Shown: piece by piece, positions 40,724 through 50,875 of the stretch
How positions within the stretch are numbered: position 1 is the stretch's first letter
How the letters are laid out: the number at the start of each line of letters is the position of its first letter
Assembly (NCBI RefSeq): GCF_017569205.1
Contig: NZ_CP071870.1
Location: 2,108,001 to 2,172,000, forward strand
From: Propioniciclava sp. MC1595
Lineage (GTDB): Bacteria > Actinomycetota > Actinomycetes > Propionibacteriales > Propionibacteriaceae
Length of the DNA: 64,000 nt
Reading direction: 5' to 3'
Notes under the pieces: generated by a model
Database searches by the model: none
Seen by the model: only the letters and a program-made list of their open reading frames with translations
What the model was told of the DNA's origin: nothing
Made by a program: the position numbers and the translations under genes

Positions 40724-40987
40724 TCAACGGCGCAGGCCGAGACGGGCGATCAGCGCACGGTAGTGCTCGACGTCGTTCTTGGCGACGTAGTTCAGCAGGC
40801 GACGGCGCTGGCCGACCAGCAGCATGAGGCCACGACGGCTGTGGTGGTCACCCTTGTGCTGCTTGAGGTGCTCGGTCAGGTGCGCGATGCGCTTGCTGAG
40901 CAGCGCGATCTGGACGTCGGGGGAACCCGTGTCGCCCGGCTTCGTCGCGTACTCCTCGATGATGGCCTTCTTCGTTGCGGCATCCAT
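40724..40987 (-). CDS. rpsO: 30S ribosomal protein S15
   Basis: An 87-residue S15 with the typical four-helix sequence: [20 protein letters not shown], then [29 protein letters not shown]. It binds the central domain of 16S rRNA. ATG 40987. The order rpsO-pnp is almost universal. Confidence 0.97.
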   Translation of the reverse strand: MDAATKKAIIEEYATKPGDTGSPDVQIALLSKRIAHLTEHLKQHKGDHHSRRGLMLLVGQRRRLLNYVAKNDVEHYRALIARLGLRR

Positions 40988-41228
40988 GTGCAGCTCCCCT
41001 CGTCCGTTGCGCGGTGCCGTTCCCGGGTGGGCGGCTCTCTTGTTCCGCGGGCGTCCTGACGCCGAGGAGCCACTCTACCGGACGCCGACCGCTTCGGCCG
41101 AATCGTGGCCCGGTCGATGCCGCCCCCGGGTCACGGTCGTCGGAGTTGAAACTTCTCCACGTCGTGAGATTCCTCGAAAACGACGCTGAGTAGTAGCCTG
41201 AGCGCGTCACCAGCGCAAAGGAGTGCAC

Positions 41229-42431
41229 ATGACGGTCGTGATCGGGATCCCCGCCAGTGCGGAACACGAGACCCGCTCCCCCATCGTCGGTGACGTCGTG
41301 AAGAAGCTCGCGGGCCTCGGCGCGCGCGTGCTCGTGCAGCGCGGCGCCACGGACGCCGCGTTCGCCACGCCCGCCTCCCTCGGGGACGTCGACTGGGTCG
41401 ACACCTCGGCCGAGGTCATCGCGGGCAGCGACGTCATCTGGACGATCGGCAACCTCTCCGCGGCCGACCAGGCCGCCCTGCGGCCCGGGCAGGTCCTCAT
41501 GGGCCTGCTGACGCCCTACGCGTCGGTCGAGCACGCCACCGCCCTCGCGGAGAAGGGGGTCACGGCCTTCGCCATGGAGCTGCTCCCCCGCATCTCGCGC
41601 GCGCAGTCGATGGACATCCTGTCCTCGCAGGGGTCGGCCTCCGGCTACCAGTGCGTGTTGATCGCCGCCGCCCGGGCCCCGAAGTTCTTCCCCATGCTCA
41701 CCTACGCCGCCGGCACGATCCGCCCCTCCAGGGCGCTCGTCATCGGCGCCGGCGTCGCCGGCCTGCAGGCCATCGCCACGGCCAAGCGCCTGGGCGCGAT
41801 GGTGCAGGGTTACGACGTCCGCCCCGAGACCCGCGAGCAGGTCGAGAGCCTGGGCGCCAAGTTCGTCGACACCGGTGTCAGCGCCGCCGGCGAGGGTGGC
41901 TACGCCCGCGAGCTCACCGCCGAGGAGATCGACAAGCAGCGCGCCGCGCTGGCCAAGGCGGTCGCCGAGGCCGACGTCCTGATCACCACCGCCGCGGTGC
42001 CGGGCAAGAAGGCGCCGGTCATCGTCACCCGGGCGATGGTCGAGGCCATGAAGCCCGGCTCGGTCGTGGTCGACATGGCCGCCGAGGGCGGCGGCAACGT
42101 CGAGGGCACGGTCGCGGGCAAGGACGTCCTGGTGGGCGGCGCCCGCGTCGTCGGGCCGGTCAACCTGCCCGGCCGGATGCCGGTGCACACCTCGGAGATG
42201 TTCTCCAAGAACCTGCTCAACTTCACCACGCCGATGATCACCGACGGCGAGCTGACGATCGACTGGACCGACGAGGTCATCGCGGGCACCGCGCTGACCC
42301 ACGGCGGCCGGGTGGTCCACGCCGGCGTCGCGAAGGTCCTCGGCCTGCCCGACCCGACCCCCGCCCCAGCCGCACCCGCGGCGTCCGCCCCCGCACCGAC
42401 CACCGACAGCGCCGAGGGCAAGGAGGCCTGA
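41229..42431 (+). CDS. pntAA: NAD(P) transhydrogenase subunit alpha, part 1 (PntAA)
   Basis: A 400-residue NAD(H)-binding domain I of the proton-translocating transhydrogenase. It resembles alanine dehydrogenase (VIGIPASAEHETRSP; RALVIGAGVAGLQAIATAKRLGA). Hydride passes from NADH to NADP+, driven by the proton gradient. The start is ATG 41229, with AAAGGAG just upstream. It is the first gene of pntAA-pntAB-pntB, the three-subunit arrangement in which the alpha subunit is split. The C-terminal Ala/Pro linker is likely flexible. Confidence 0.95.
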   Translation: MTVVIGIPASAEHETRSPIVGDVVKKLAGLGARVLVQRGATDAAFATPASLGDVDWVDTSAEVIAGSDVIWTIGNLSAADQAALRPGQVLMGLLTPYASVEHATALAEKGVTAFAMELLPRISRAQSMDILSSQGSASGYQCVLIAAARAPKFFPMLTYAAGTIRPSRALVIGAGVAGLQAIATAKRLGAMVQGYDVRPETREQVESLGAKFVDTGVSAAGEGGYARELTAEEIDKQRAALAKAVAEADVLITTAAVPGKKAPVIVTRAMVEAMKPGSVVVDMAAEGGGNVEGTVAGKDVLVGGARVVGPVNLPGRMPVHTSEMFSKNLLNFTTPMITDGELTIDWTDEVIAGTALTHGGRVVHAGVAKVLGLPDPTPAPAAPAASAPAPTTDSAEGKEA

Positions 42432-42436
42432 TCGCC

Positions 42437-42739
42437 ATGATGGACCTGTTGTACCTGTACATCTTCATCCTGGCCGCGTTCGTCGGCTACGAGGTGATCA
42501 GCCGCGTGCCGGTGATCCTGCACACGCCGCTGATGTCGGGCTCGAACTTCGTGCACGGCGTCGTGCTCGTGGGCTCGATGTGGGCGCTCGTGCACGCCGA
42601 GACCCCGGTCCAGCTGGTGCTGGGCTTCCTCGCGGTCCTCCTGGGCGCCGCAAACGCAGCCGGTGGCTACGTCGTGACCGAGCGGATGCTCGGCATGTTC
42701 ACCGCCAAGGGCGACTCCAAGAAGGGGGCCGCGGCATGA
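42437..42739 (+). CDS. pntAB: NAD(P) transhydrogenase subunit alpha, part 2 (PntAB)
   Basis: A 100-residue membrane subunit with three hydrophobic helices (LLYLYIFILAAFVGYEVI; FVHGVVLVGSMWALV; LVLGFLAVLLGAANAAGGYVV). It corresponds to the membrane part of the alpha chain. It begins five bases after the pntAA stop, and its stop overlaps the pntB start as ATGA, so the three subunits are made in balance. Confidence 0.93.
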   Translation: MMDLLYLYIFILAAFVGYEVISRVPVILHTPLMSGSNFVHGVVLVGSMWALVHAETPVQLVLGFLAVLLGAANAAGGYVVTERMLGMFTAKGDSKKGAAA

Positions 42740-44136
42740 GCTGGGTCCTCAACGGCGTCTACCTGGTCGCCGCCATCCTGTTCATCTTCGGCCTGAAGGC
42801 GATGAGCTCGCCCAAGACGGCCGCGGCCGGCATCAAGTGGGCCGGCGTGGGCATGGTGCTGGCCACCGTGGCCACCTTCTTCATCCCGGGCGAGGACGGC
42901 GGCCTGGCCTACTTCGCCGCCGACAAGCGCGTCAACCTGATCCTGTGCATCGTGGCCCTCGCCATCGGCGCCGGGGTGGCGGCCTGGCTGGGCAACGTCG
43001 TGAAGATGACCGACATGCCGCAGATGGTCGCCATCTACAACGGCATGGGCGGCGGCGCCGCGGCCCTCATCGCCGCGGTCGAGTTCACCCGCCCCGTGCC
43101 CCCCACCGGCATGCACGCCGTGCTCGCCATGCTGGGCGCCTTCATCGGCTCGGTGGCGTTCTCCGGCTCGGTGCTGGCGTGGGCGAAGCTGCAGGGCGTC
43201 ATGAAGAAGGCCGTGCGCTGGCCGGTCCAGAACTTCGGCAACGTGGTGCACTCGCTGGTCACGCTGGGCCTGGGCATCGCCATCGTCGTGTGGGGCCCGC
43301 ACCCGCTGCTGGTCATCGCGTTCTTCGCCATGGCGCTCATCCTCGGCCTGGCCCTGACCAGCCCGATCGGCGGCGCAGACATGCCCGTCGTGATCTCGCT
43401 GCTCAACGCGTTCACCGGCCTGGCCGTCGGCCTCGAGGGCTACGTGTTGGGAAACCCGGCGCTCATCATCGCCGGCATCGTGGTCGGCGCGGCAGGCACC
43501 CTGCTGACCCAGCTCATGGCCAAGGCCATGAACCGGCCGTTGACCAACGTGCTGTTCGCCCCGATCACGGGCGAGGCGCAGGCCGGGGGCGGCATGGAGG
43601 GCACCATGAAGGAGGTGTCCGCCATGGACGCCGCCGCCATGATGCGCTACGCCGAGAGCGTCATCATCGTCCCGGGCTACGGCATGGCCGTGGCCGGCGC
43701 CCAGCACAAGGTCTACGAGATGACCAAGCTGCTGGAGGCCGAGGGCGTCGACGTGAAGTTCGCGATCCACCCGGTCGCGGGCCGCATGCCCGGCCACATG
43801 AACGTGCTGCTCGCCGAGGCCGGGGTACCCTACGACCAGATCTTCGACCTGGACGAGATCAACTCCGACTTCCCGCTGTGCGACGTGGCCCTGGTCATCG
43901 GCGCGAACGACGTGGTCAACCCCGTCGCCCGCACCGACAAGTCCAGCCCCATCTACGGCATGCCGATCCTGGACGCCGACAAGGCCCGCCAGTGCATCGT
44001 CATCAAGCGCGGCCGCGGGGCGGGCTACTCCGGCATCGAGAACGCCCTGTTCTTCGCCGACAACACCTCGATGCTGTACGGCTCGGCGCAGCAGGCGATC
44101 GCCGAGGTGGTGACCCACGTCAAGGAGCTCAGCTGA
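42736..44136 (+). CDS. pntB: NAD(P) transhydrogenase subunit beta
   Basis: A 466-residue subunit with about nine membrane helices forming the proton channel (residues about 1-260). The C-terminal NADP(H)-binding domain III includes IVPGYGMAVAGAQHKVYE, GRMPGHMNVLLAEA and VIGANDVVNP. It supplies NADPH for biosynthesis and thiol reduction. It is followed by a 13-bp hairpin. Confidence 0.96.
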   Translation: MSWVLNGVYLVAAILFIFGLKAMSSPKTAAAGIKWAGVGMVLATVATFFIPGEDGGLAYFAADKRVNLILCIVALAIGAGVAAWLGNVVKMTDMPQMVAIYNGMGGGAAALIAAVEFTRPVPPTGMHAVLAMLGAFIGSVAFSGSVLAWAKLQGVMKKAVRWPVQNFGNVVHSLVTLGLGIAIVVWGPHPLLVIAFFAMALILGLALTSPIGGADMPVVISLLNAFTGLAVGLEGYVLGNPALIIAGIVVGAAGTLLTQLMAKAMNRPLTNVLFAPITGEAQAGGGMEGTMKEVSAMDAAAMMRYAESVIIVPGYGMAVAGAQHKVYEMTKLLEAEGVDVKFAIHPVAGRMPGHMNVLLAEAGVPYDQIFDLDEINSDFPLCDVALVIGANDVVNPVARTDKSSPIYGMPILDADKARQCIVIKRGRGAGYSGIENALFFADNTSMLYGSAQQAIAEVVTHVKELS

Positions 44137-44152
44137 GCCCCACGACCGTCGT

Positions 44153-44182
44153 CGGCGCCCATCGCGGAAGCGGTGGGCGCCG
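44153..44182 (+). terminator. Terminator hairpin of the pnt operon
   Basis: Arms 44153-44165 and 44170-44182 form a 13-bp stem with a GGAA loop, 16 bases after the pntB stop. No T-tract. Confidence 0.65.
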
Positions 44183-44329
44183 CGGCGTTCCCCCGGGTGG
44201 ACGCGGGGCCAAGGCACCTTCCGGCGACCGTCACGATGGCCTTCCGGCGGGCAAGACGGACTTGCGTTTCGCGCCCCATCCGACAGACTGGGTGGGCACA
44301 CGTCGGTGCACGAGCGAGGGAGGGCGACA

Positions 44330-44839
44330 ATGACCGAGGCACCCAAGACGCCGCAGATCGAGACGAGGCTTGCGACCGCCGAGGACCTGCCCGAGCTGGA
44401 GGCGAACGAGACAGCCAAGACCAAGGGCCACTCGGCGTCCTACCTCGAGAAGCAGGCCGCAGGGGGCTACTACGTCGTGGTCGGCCTGATCGACGGCAAG
44501 GTCTCCGGCCGCGTGATCCTCGACACGGTCGAGGACGACGGCACCCCGCTGGTCCCCGAGATGAAGCTGCTGTGGGTGTTCCCGCAGGCGCGCCGCATGG
44601 GTCTGGGCGCCAAGATGACCCAGCACCTGGAGGAGCTGGCCCGCGAGCTCGGCTACGAGGAGGTCTTCCTCGGCGTGACGCCCGACAACCCCGCCGCCAT
44701 CCCGCTGTACATCGGCCTGGGCTACACGCCCACCGGCGACCACCGCAGCGCCCTGAACATGTCCGTCATCGACGGCGAGGGTGAGGGCACCGACGACCCG
44801 ATCGAGGCCATCTACCGCAAGTCGCTGCTGATGCGCTGA
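44330..44839 (+). CDS. GNAT family N-acetyltransferase
   Basis: A 169-residue GNAT with the acetyl-CoA loop FPQARRMGLGAKMTQHL and the C-terminal TPDNPAAIPLYIGLGY segment. The substrate is unknown. The start is ATG 44330, with GAGGGAGGG upstream. It is a single gene ending at a perfect bidirectional terminator. Confidence 0.85.
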   Translation: MTEAPKTPQIETRLATAEDLPELEANETAKTKGHSASYLEKQAAGGYYVVVGLIDGKVSGRVILDTVEDDGTPLVPEMKLLWVFPQARRMGLGAKMTQHLEELARELGYEEVFLGVTPDNPAAIPLYIGLGYTPTGDHRSALNMSVIDGEGEGTDDPIEAIYRKSLLMR

Positions 44840-44851
44840 CCCGGCGAACGA

Positions 44852-44885
44852 ACAGGGCCCCACCCGTGCGCGGGTGGGGCCCTGT
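44852..44885. terminator. Bidirectional terminator, 15-bp perfect stem
   Basis: Arms 44852-44866 and 44871-44885 are perfectly complementary with a TGCG loop, between the convergent GNAT gene and the gene at 44904-45356. Confidence 0.8.
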
Positions 44886-44903
44886 CGCTCGTCCGGGGCA
44901 GGT

Positions 44904-45356
44904 TCAGGGGACGCCCACGGCGGTCACCCGGACCACCCGGTCCCCCGAGGCGAAGGCCAACACCACGTCGTCACCGACGAAGCGGTGCCCGACGAGGGTG
45001 ACCTCGCCCAGGGTGAGGCAGAGCAGCAGTTCGACCAGGTCGGCCCGCCGGGGGGCAGTGACCTCGACGACCGTGCCGTCGGCGAACGTGAGCCGCCACG
45101 GCTGTCCTTCGGCGACGGGGGCCAGGCCGCGGGGAGGGACGCCCCGGGTCAGGACCAGCCGCAGCCGGGCCGCGAGGGCCGACGACCGCTCGCCCAGGCG
45201 CTCCCACAGGACGCGCTGGGCGATGGCGTCCAGCTCGGCGGCGTCGGCGGGGTCGAGGCCCAGCGGCGTGGCCGAGCGGCGGGCGTGGCGCTTCTTCATG
45301 CGCAGGACGCCCGCGAGCGTCAGGGCCGCGACGGCGAGGAACCCGATGAGCTCCAT
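44904..45356 (-). CDS. Small membrane-anchored protein of unknown function
   Basis: A 150-residue protein with one N-terminal helix (MELIGFLAVAALTLAGVL). A basic stop-transfer stretch (RMKKRHARR) follows, then a helical segment and a C-terminal beta-rich region (RLTFADGTVVEV; VVLAFASGDRVVRV). I do not recognise a family. It lies 49 bases downstream of ribF on the same strand and may be the last gene of that transcript. Confidence 0.65.
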   Translation of the reverse strand: MELIGFLAVAALTLAGVLRMKKRHARRSATPLGLDPADAAELDAIAQRVLWERLGERSSALAARLRLVLTRGVPPRGLAPVAEGQPWRLTFADGTVVEVTAPRRADLVELLLCLTLGEVTLVGHRFVGDDVVLAFASGDRVVRVTAVGVP

Positions 45357-45405
45357 GGCACCAGTGTGCGCCCGGGGCGCGCCGGGCGGAAGACCCTCGT
45401 GGGCC

Positions 45406-46341
45406 TCAGCGACAGGGGTGCTCGGCCAGCGCGGTGCGCACCGCGGCGACGTCGGCGTCCATCTGCTCGATGAGCGCCTCGATCCCGGTGAACTTCACCT
45501 GGCCGCGGATGCGGGCGCAGAAGTCGACGGCGATGGGCGCGTCGTAGAGCTCGAGGTCGTCGCGGTCGAGGACGAAGCTCTCCACGCGGCGGTCGTGGCC
45601 GTCGAAGGTCGGGTTGCTGCCCACGGAGATCGCGGCCGGCCACGTGGGGGCCTCCTGGCCGTCGGGCAGCGGGGCCCCGTGGGCGTCCAGGCCGTCGAGG
45701 CGGGTGACCCAGCCGGCGTACACGCCGTCGGCCGGGCAGGCGTACTCCTTGGGGACCGGCAGGTTCGCGGTCGGGAAGCCGAGCTCGCGGCCGCGCTTGT
45801 CGCCGTGCGAGACCGAGCCGCGGAACCGGAAGGGACGCCCCAGCAGCTCGGCGGCGTGGCGCACGTCCCCGGCCTCCAGGGCCTCGCGGACGGCGGAGCT
45901 GCACGTCTCCTCGTCGCCGACGTGCACCAGCGGGAGCCCGGTGACCTCGAAGCGGCCGCGCCCAAGGTCGGCAAGCGTCCCGACCGTGCCGGAGGCGCGG
46001 TGGCCGAAGCGGAAGTTCTCCCCCACCACGATCCGGACGGGGTCCAGGGGCAGGAGGTGCTGCTCGACGAACTGCTCCGGGCTCTGCTGGGAGAGCTCAC
46101 GGGTGAACTCCAGGACGCGGACCTCGTCGGCGCCGGCGCGACGCAGGAGGGCGACGCGGTCCTCGAGGTTGGTGAGCAGCTTGGGGGCGCCGTCAGGGCG
46201 GATCACGGCCATCGGGTGGGGCCAGAAGGTGACCACGACCAGGGGGGCGCCCGGCTCGGCCTTGCGGGCGGCGGCCAGGACCTGCTGGTGGCCCGGGTGC
46301 ACGCCGTCGAAGTTGCCGATCACCACCACGGACCGTGTCAA
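45406..46341 (-). CDS. ribF: Bifunctional riboflavin kinase / FAD synthetase
   Basis: A 311-residue enzyme. The N-terminal adenylyltransferase domain has VVIGNFDGVHPGHQQ and VVGENFRFG. The C-terminal kinase domain has GRELGFPTANLPVP and GVYAGWV. It makes FMN and FAD from riboflavin, cofactors used here by SdhA and GlpD. The start is uncertain. TTG 46341 begins unusually close to the nucleotide motif; the next upstream in-frame candidate is TTG 46383, which overlaps a promoter-like TACTGT. It follows truB, the classic order truB-ribF. Confidence 0.92.
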   Translation of the reverse strand: MTRSVVVIGNFDGVHPGHQQVLAAARKAEPGAPLVVVTFWPHPMAVIRPDGAPKLLTNLEDRVALLRRAGADEVRVLEFTRELSQQSPEQFVEQHLLPLDPVRIVVGENFRFGHRASGTVGTLADLGRGRFEVTGLPLVHVGDEETCSSAVREALEAGDVRHAAELLGRPFRFRGSVSHGDKRGRELGFPTANLPVPKEYACPADGVYAGWVTRLDGLDAHGAPLPDGQEAPTWPAAISVGSNPTFDGHDRRVESFVLDRDDLELYDAPIAVDFCARIRGQVKFTGIEALIEQMDADVAAVRTALAEHPCR

Positions 46342-46392
46342 CTCCGGTTCCTCTCCCTCGCGATTGCCCCCGCCACAGTACAACGCGCAAGC

Positions 46393-47292
46393 CTAGACCA
46401 GCACCGCGACCGGCACCGACCCGGCGTCCGCGGGCCGGTAGAGGGCCAGCAGGCGGCCGTCGTGGACCAGCGCGGTCGGGTCCGCGGGCACGTCCAGCGC
46501 CAGCGGGCGGCCGAAGCCGACGTCGTGGGCCGCCTCGGCGTCCACCTCGACGGTGGCGAAGGCCAAGGGGGCGATGTCTGCCAGCGGGTAGGAGCGCACG
46601 TCGAAGAGCTCGCCGGGGGCCAGCTCGGGCAGCACGGCGTCCCACGTGGCGTGCTCGAGGCCGAACGGGCCGACCCGGGTGCGCCGCAGCGCGGTGAGGT
46701 GCCCGCCGGTGCCGAGCGCGGCGCCGAGGTCGCGGGCGAGGGCCCGGATGTAGGTGCCCGAGCTGCAGTCGACCACCACGTCGATGTCGACGACCCGCAC
46801 GCCCTCGGCGGCGGTCTCGCGCACGTCGAGCACGTCGAAGCTTGAGACCGTGACCTCGCGGGCGGCGAGCTGGACGTCCTCGCCCTTGCGGGCCAGCGCG
46901 TAGGCCCGCTGGCCGCCCACCTTGATCGCCGACACGCTCGAGGGCACCTGCTGGATCGTGCCCGTGAGGGCGGCGACGGACGCCTGCAGACGCGGCCCGA
47001 CCTCCGCCAGCGTCGCGCCGGGGGCGTCGGTGACCTCGCCGTCGGCGTCGTCGGTGTTGGTGGCCTGCCCGAGGCGGATGGTGGCCTCGTAGGTCTTGGT
47101 CGTCAGGAGCAGGTGACCGAGCAGGCGGGTGCCCTTCTCGACGCCGAGGACCAGCACGCCGGTCGCCATCGGGTCGAGCGTGCCGGCGTGCCCGACCTTC
47201 TTGGTTCCGAGGGCCCGCCGTGCCCGGGCGACGACCTGGTGGCTGGTGATGCCGCCGGGCTTGTCGACGACGAGCAGCGCGGGTTCGGCCAC
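46393..47292 (-). CDS. truB: tRNA pseudouridine-55 synthase
   Basis: A 299-residue enzyme that converts U55 of tRNA to pseudouridine. The N-terminal KPGGITSHQVV, the catalytic aspartate in HAGTLDPMATGVL (about residue 40), the YEATIRLG strand and a C-terminal PUA-like domain are present. It starts 4 bases after the rbfA stop. It belongs to the infB-rbfA-truB-ribF block. Confidence 0.96.
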   Translation of the reverse strand: MAEPALLVVDKPGGITSHQVVARARRALGTKKVGHAGTLDPMATGVLVLGVEKGTRLLGHLLLTTKTYEATIRLGQATNTDDADGEVTDAPGATLAEVGPRLQASVAALTGTIQQVPSSVSAIKVGGQRAYALARKGEDVQLAAREVTVSSFDVLDVRETAAEGVRVVDIDVVVDCSSGTYIRALARDLGAALGTGGHLTALRRTRVGPFGLEHATWDAVLPELAPGELFDVRSYPLADIAPLAFATVEVDAEAAHDVGFGRPLALDVPADPTALVHDGRLLALYRPADAGSVPVAVLV

Positions 47293-47296
47293 CGGC

Positions 47297-47746
47297 TCAG
47301 GCCTCGTCGGGGTCGACGTCGTCGTCCTCGTGGGGCTTCTTGTACGGGTCGGCCTCGCCGGCGTAGGTGGCGCCGGCGGAGCGGGCGGCGAGGTCGGCGT
47401 CCTGCGCCCGGGCGCGGGCGAGCAGGGCCTCCATCTCGGCGGCGCTCTCGGGCACCGCGTCGAGGACGAACGCGATGGTCGGGGTGAACTTCATGCCGAG
47501 CTGCTTGCCGACCGTCGAGCGGATCATGCCGTTGGCGGATGCGAGGGCCGCGGCCGTGCCGGCGCGCTGCTCCTCACCGCCCAGGACGGTGTAGAACACG
47601 GTGGCCTCGCGGCCGTCGCCGGTGAGGCGCACGTCGGTGACGGTCACGAACTCACCCAGGCGGGGGTCCTTGATGCGCCGCTCGAGGAGCTCGGCAACGA
47701 TCACCTTGATCTGCTCGGCCACCTTGATGTACCGGGGGTTCCCCAT
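47297..47746 (-). CDS. rbfA: Ribosome-binding factor A
   Basis: A 149-residue KH-fold 30S maturation factor: [20 protein letters not shown], then [28 protein letters not shown]. An acidic C-terminal tail ([10 protein letters not shown]) follows. It helps mature the 16S 5' end in the cold. It lies after infB but is separated from it by a 215-base gap holding a 25-bp inverted repeat. Confidence 0.95.
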   Translation of the reverse strand: MGNPRYIKVAEQIKVIVAELLERRIKDPRLGEFVTVTDVRLTGDGREATVFYTVLGGEEQRAGTAAALASANGMIRSTVGKQLGMKFTPTIAFVLDAVPESAAEMEALLARARAQDADLAARSAGATYAGEADPYKKPHEDDDVDPDEA

Positions 47747-47833
47747 GGTCGGGTCCTCTCTTCTCGAACGGAATCAGCAGTCTAGTAGGGGCCCGAGCAC
47801 CCACCCGCACCCGCGCGCCGACGGAAGGGGCAG

Positions 47834-47944
47834 GGGCGGGGCGTCCGGAACACGGGTCAGGGTTCGGTCGGGCATCCTCGCAGTCCGGCGACGAAGGAGC
47901 CGGACGCGCGAGGGGGCGGGACCCGTGTTCCGGACGCCCCGCCC
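47834..47944. repeat. Compound inverted repeat with 25-bp perfect arms between infB and rbfA
   Basis: Arms 47834-47858 and 47920-47944 are exact complements over 25 bases. Inside the 61-base middle are two more nested pairs: CCTCGC/GCGAGG (47875-47880, 47908-47913) and GTCCGGC/GCCGGAC (47883-47889, 47899-47905). The whole can fold into one long rod. No U-tract follows it in the infB direction. It could be a strong attenuator or RNase III site, or a small MITE/REP-type mobile repeat. Confidence 0.7.
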
Positions 47945-47961
47945 CCCAGCACCACTCGAAC

Positions 47962-50841
47962 TCAGTCGCGCGGCTTCTCCACCATCTCGTACGTCTCGAC
48001 GATGTCGCCGTGCTTGATGTCGTTGTAGTTGTGGAGCGTGAGACCACACTCGTAACCCTCGCGGACATCGGTGACGTCGTCCTTCTCGCGCCGCAGCGAC
48101 GCGATGGACGTCTCGGTGATGACCACGCCGTCGCGGAGGAGGCGGGCCTTGGCGTTGCGCTTGATGTGACCCTCGAGGACCATGCAGCCGGCGATGGTGC
48201 CGAACTTGGAGCTCTTGAAGATCTCGCGGATCTCCGCCTGCCCCATGGTCTTCTCCTCGTAGATGGGCTTGAGCATGCCCTTGAGGGCGGCCTCCACCTC
48301 ATCGATCGCGGCGTAGATGACCGAGTAGTAGCGGATGTCGACACCCTCGGCGTCGGCCATCTGCGTGGCCTTGCCCTGGGCGCGGACGTTGTAGCCGATG
48401 ATGACGGCGTCGGACGCCGCGGCCAGCGACACGTTGGTCTCGGTGATGGCACCGACACCGCGGTCGATGACGCGCAGCGAGACCTCGTCGTCGACCTCGA
48501 TCTTGGCCAGCGAGTCCTCCAGCGCCTCGACCGAACCGGCCGAGTCGCCCTTGAGGATGAGCTTGAGCTCCTGCGTCTCGCCCTTCTCCAGCTGCTCGAA
48601 CAGCTGGTCGAGGGTCTTGCGCCGGGTCGTCTTGGCCAGCAGGGCCGCACGCTGGCGGGCCTCCCGCTTGTCGGCGATCTGGCGGGCCATCCGGTCGTCG
48701 TCGACGACCAGGAAGTTGTCGCCCGCGCCGGGGACCGACGTGAGGCCGAGCACCTGGACCGGCATCGAGGGCGGGGCCTCGTCGACGGTCTCGCCCGAGT
48801 CGGTGATCATCGCACGCACGCGGCCGTGGGCCGAGCCCGCGACGATCGAGTCACCGGTGCGCAGCGTGCCGCGGTGCACCAGGACGGTGGCCACGGGGCC
48901 GCGGCCCTTGTCGAGGTGCGCCTCGATCGCCACGCCCTGGGCGGGCATGTCGGGGTTGGCGCGCAGGTCGAGCGCGGCGTCCGCGGTCAGGACGACGGCC
49001 TCCAGGAGGTTGTCGAGGCCCTGGCGGGTGACCGCCGAGACGTCGACGAACATCGTGTCGCCGCCGTACTCCTCGGGGATGAGGCCGTACTCGGTGAGCT
49101 CACCACGAACCTTGACCGGGTCCGCGGTCTCCTTGTCGATCTTGTTGACCGCCACCACGATCGGTACGTCGGCCGCCTTGGCGTGGTTGAGGGCCTCGAT
49201 CGTCTGGGGCATCACACCGTCGTCGGCCGCTACCACCAGGATGGCGATGTCGGTCGACTTGGCACCACGGGCACGCATGGCGGTGAACGCCTCGTGACCG
49301 GGGGTGTCGATCAGGGTGATGCGACGCTCCTCGTCGCCAACCTCGGTCGCGACCTGGTAGGCACCGATGGCCTGCGTGATGCCGCCGGCCTCGCCCGCCA
49401 CCACGTTGGCGTGGCGCAGCGCGTCGAGCAGCTTGGTCTTTCCGTGGTCGACGTGACCCATGACGGTGACCACCGGCGGGCGCGACTCGAGGTCGTCCTC
49501 GTCGCCGAAGTCCTCGCCGAACTCGATGTCGAACGACTCGAGCAGCTCGCGGTCCTCGTCCTCGGGGGAGACGACCTCGATGTCGTAGTTCAGCTCGGCA
49601 CCCAGCACCTGCAGCGTGTCGTCGGCCACCGACTGGGTGGCGTTGACCATCTCGCCCAGGTGGAACAGCACCTGCACCAGCGATGCCGGCTCGACGCCGA
49701 TCTTCTCGGCCAGGTCGGTCAGCGACGCACCACGACGGAGGCGGACCTTCTGGCCGTCACCCTGCCGGATGCGGACGCCACCGATCGTCGGGGCCTCCAT
49801 CTGGTCGAACTCTGCGCGACGCGCCTTCTTGCTCTTCCGACCACGGCGCGCGGGGCCTCCCCCGCGTCCGAACGCACCCTGGGTGCTGCCGGTACGGCCA
49901 CCACGACCGCGACCGCCACCGCCCATCGGCGCCGGGCCACCGCCCATGCCGGGACGAGGACCGCCGCCGCCACCGCCGGGACGCCCACGACCGGGGCCGC
50001 CGGGGCCGCCACCGGGGCGACCCGGACGCGTGCCGGCGGGCGAGAGCTGCGTGGACTGCTGGCGCGGCATCATGGCCGGGTTCGGGCGCGGCATGCCGGG
50101 CAGGCCGCCGGTCCCACCGGGACGGGGCATGCGCGGGGCGCCGCCCTCGGCACCGGGGCGCAGGCCGGGACGTCCGGCACCCGGGGCACCCGGGCGGGGT
50201 GCGCCGGCCGGGCCGTCGGGGCGCGGGCGACGGACGCCCATGCCCTGGCTCGGCGCGAACGGGTTGTTGCCCGGGCGCGGGGCGCCGGACGCACGGCCGG
50301 GCCGCTGGCCGGGGAGGCCACCGGTGCCGCCGGGACGCGGGCCGGGAGCGCCGGGACGCGGACCCGCAGCACCCGGACGGGGGCCGGGCGCGGACGGGCG
50401 GGGAACCGGGGCGGCCGGACGGGGGCCGGGCGCGGGAGCCTGGGCCGCGGGGCGCGGTGCAGGAGCCTGCGGGGCGGGTGCCACCGGGGTCGCGGGGGCC
50501 TGGGCGGCGGGCGCCTGGGGCGCGGGGGCCGGCGGCTGGGGCGCTGCCGGGGCGGGTGCCTGCGGGGCCGCCGCACGGGGGGCGGCCGGGCGCGGTGCCG
50601 GGGCGCCGGGGCGCGGGGCAGCCGCTGCGGGCTTGGGGGACGGGCCGGCCGGGGCCGGGGCGGACGCCTCGGACGCGGGCTGGCTGGACTTCAACTTCTC
50701 CGTCAGTCGCCGGACCACCGGCGGCTCAATCGTCGAGGATGCCGAGCGGACGTACTCCCCCATGTCCTGGAGGGTCTTCAGTACGTCCTTGCTCTCGAGC
50801 CCATGCTCCTTGGCAAATTCGTAGACGCGGACCTTGGCCAC
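47962..50841 (-). CDS. infB: Translation initiation factor IF-2
   Basis: A 959-residue GTPase that brings fMet-tRNA to the 30S subunit. An N-terminal helical motif ([21 protein letters not shown]) is followed by a very long Pro/Ala/Gly/Arg-rich region (about 55-340, typical of actinobacteria). The G domain has [23 protein letters not shown] and NKIDKETA, then domains II-IV. The start is GTG 50841, with AAGGAG five bases upstream. A chain of micro-ORFs lies just before it, and a probable promoter overlaps the end of ylxR. Confidence 0.97.
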   Translation of the reverse strand: MAKVRVYEFAKEHGLESKDVLKTLQDMGEYVRSASSTIEPPVVRRLTEKLKSSQPASEASAPAPAGPSPKPAAAAPRPGAPAPRPAAPRAAAPQAPAPAAPQPPAPAPQAPAAQAPATPVAPAPQAPAPRPAAQAPAPGPRPAAPVPRPSAPGPRPGAAGPRPGAPGPRPGGTGGLPGQRPGRASGAPRPGNNPFAPSQGMGVRRPRPDGPAGAPRPGAPGAGRPGLRPGAEGGAPRMPRPGGTGGLPGMPRPNPAMMPRQQSTQLSPAGTRPGRPGGGPGGPGRGRPGGGGGGPRPGMGGGPAPMGGGGRGRGGRTGSTQGAFGRGGGPARRGRKSKKARRAEFDQMEAPTIGGVRIRQGDGQKVRLRRGASLTDLAEKIGVEPASLVQVLFHLGEMVNATQSVADDTLQVLGAELNYDIEVVSPEDEDRELLESFDIEFGEDFGDEDDLESRPPVVTVMGHVDHGKTKLLDALRHANVVAGEAGGITQAIGAYQVATEVGDEERRITLIDTPGHEAFTAMRARGAKSTDIAILVVAADDGVMPQTIEALNHAKAADVPIVVAVNKIDKETADPVKVRGELTEYGLIPEEYGGDTMFVDVSAVTRQGLDNLLEAVVLTADAALDLRANPDMPAQGVAIEAHLDKGRGPVATVLVHRGTLRTGDSIVAGSAHGRVRAMITDSGETVDEAPPSMPVQVLGLTSVPGAGDNFLVVDDDRMARQIADKREARQRAALLAKTTRRKTLDQLFEQLEKGETQELKLILKGDSAGSVEALEDSLAKIEVDDEVSLRVIDRGVGAITETNVSLAAASDAVIIGYNVRAQGKATQMADAEGVDIRYYSVIYAAIDEVEAALKGMLKPIYEEKTMGQAEIREIFKSSKFGTIAGCMVLEGHIKRNAKARLLRDGVVITETSIASLRREKDDVTDVREGYECGLTLHNYNDIKHGDIVETYEMVEKPRD

Positions 50842-50875
50842 TACTCTCCTTCAGGCCCGCGAGCGCGCAGGCCAG

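Noticed and set aside
49860-50690. Repetitive Pro/Gly/Arg-coding DNA as a repeat element
   Set aside because: It is the in-frame low-complexity N-terminal region of IF-2, normal in actinobacteria.
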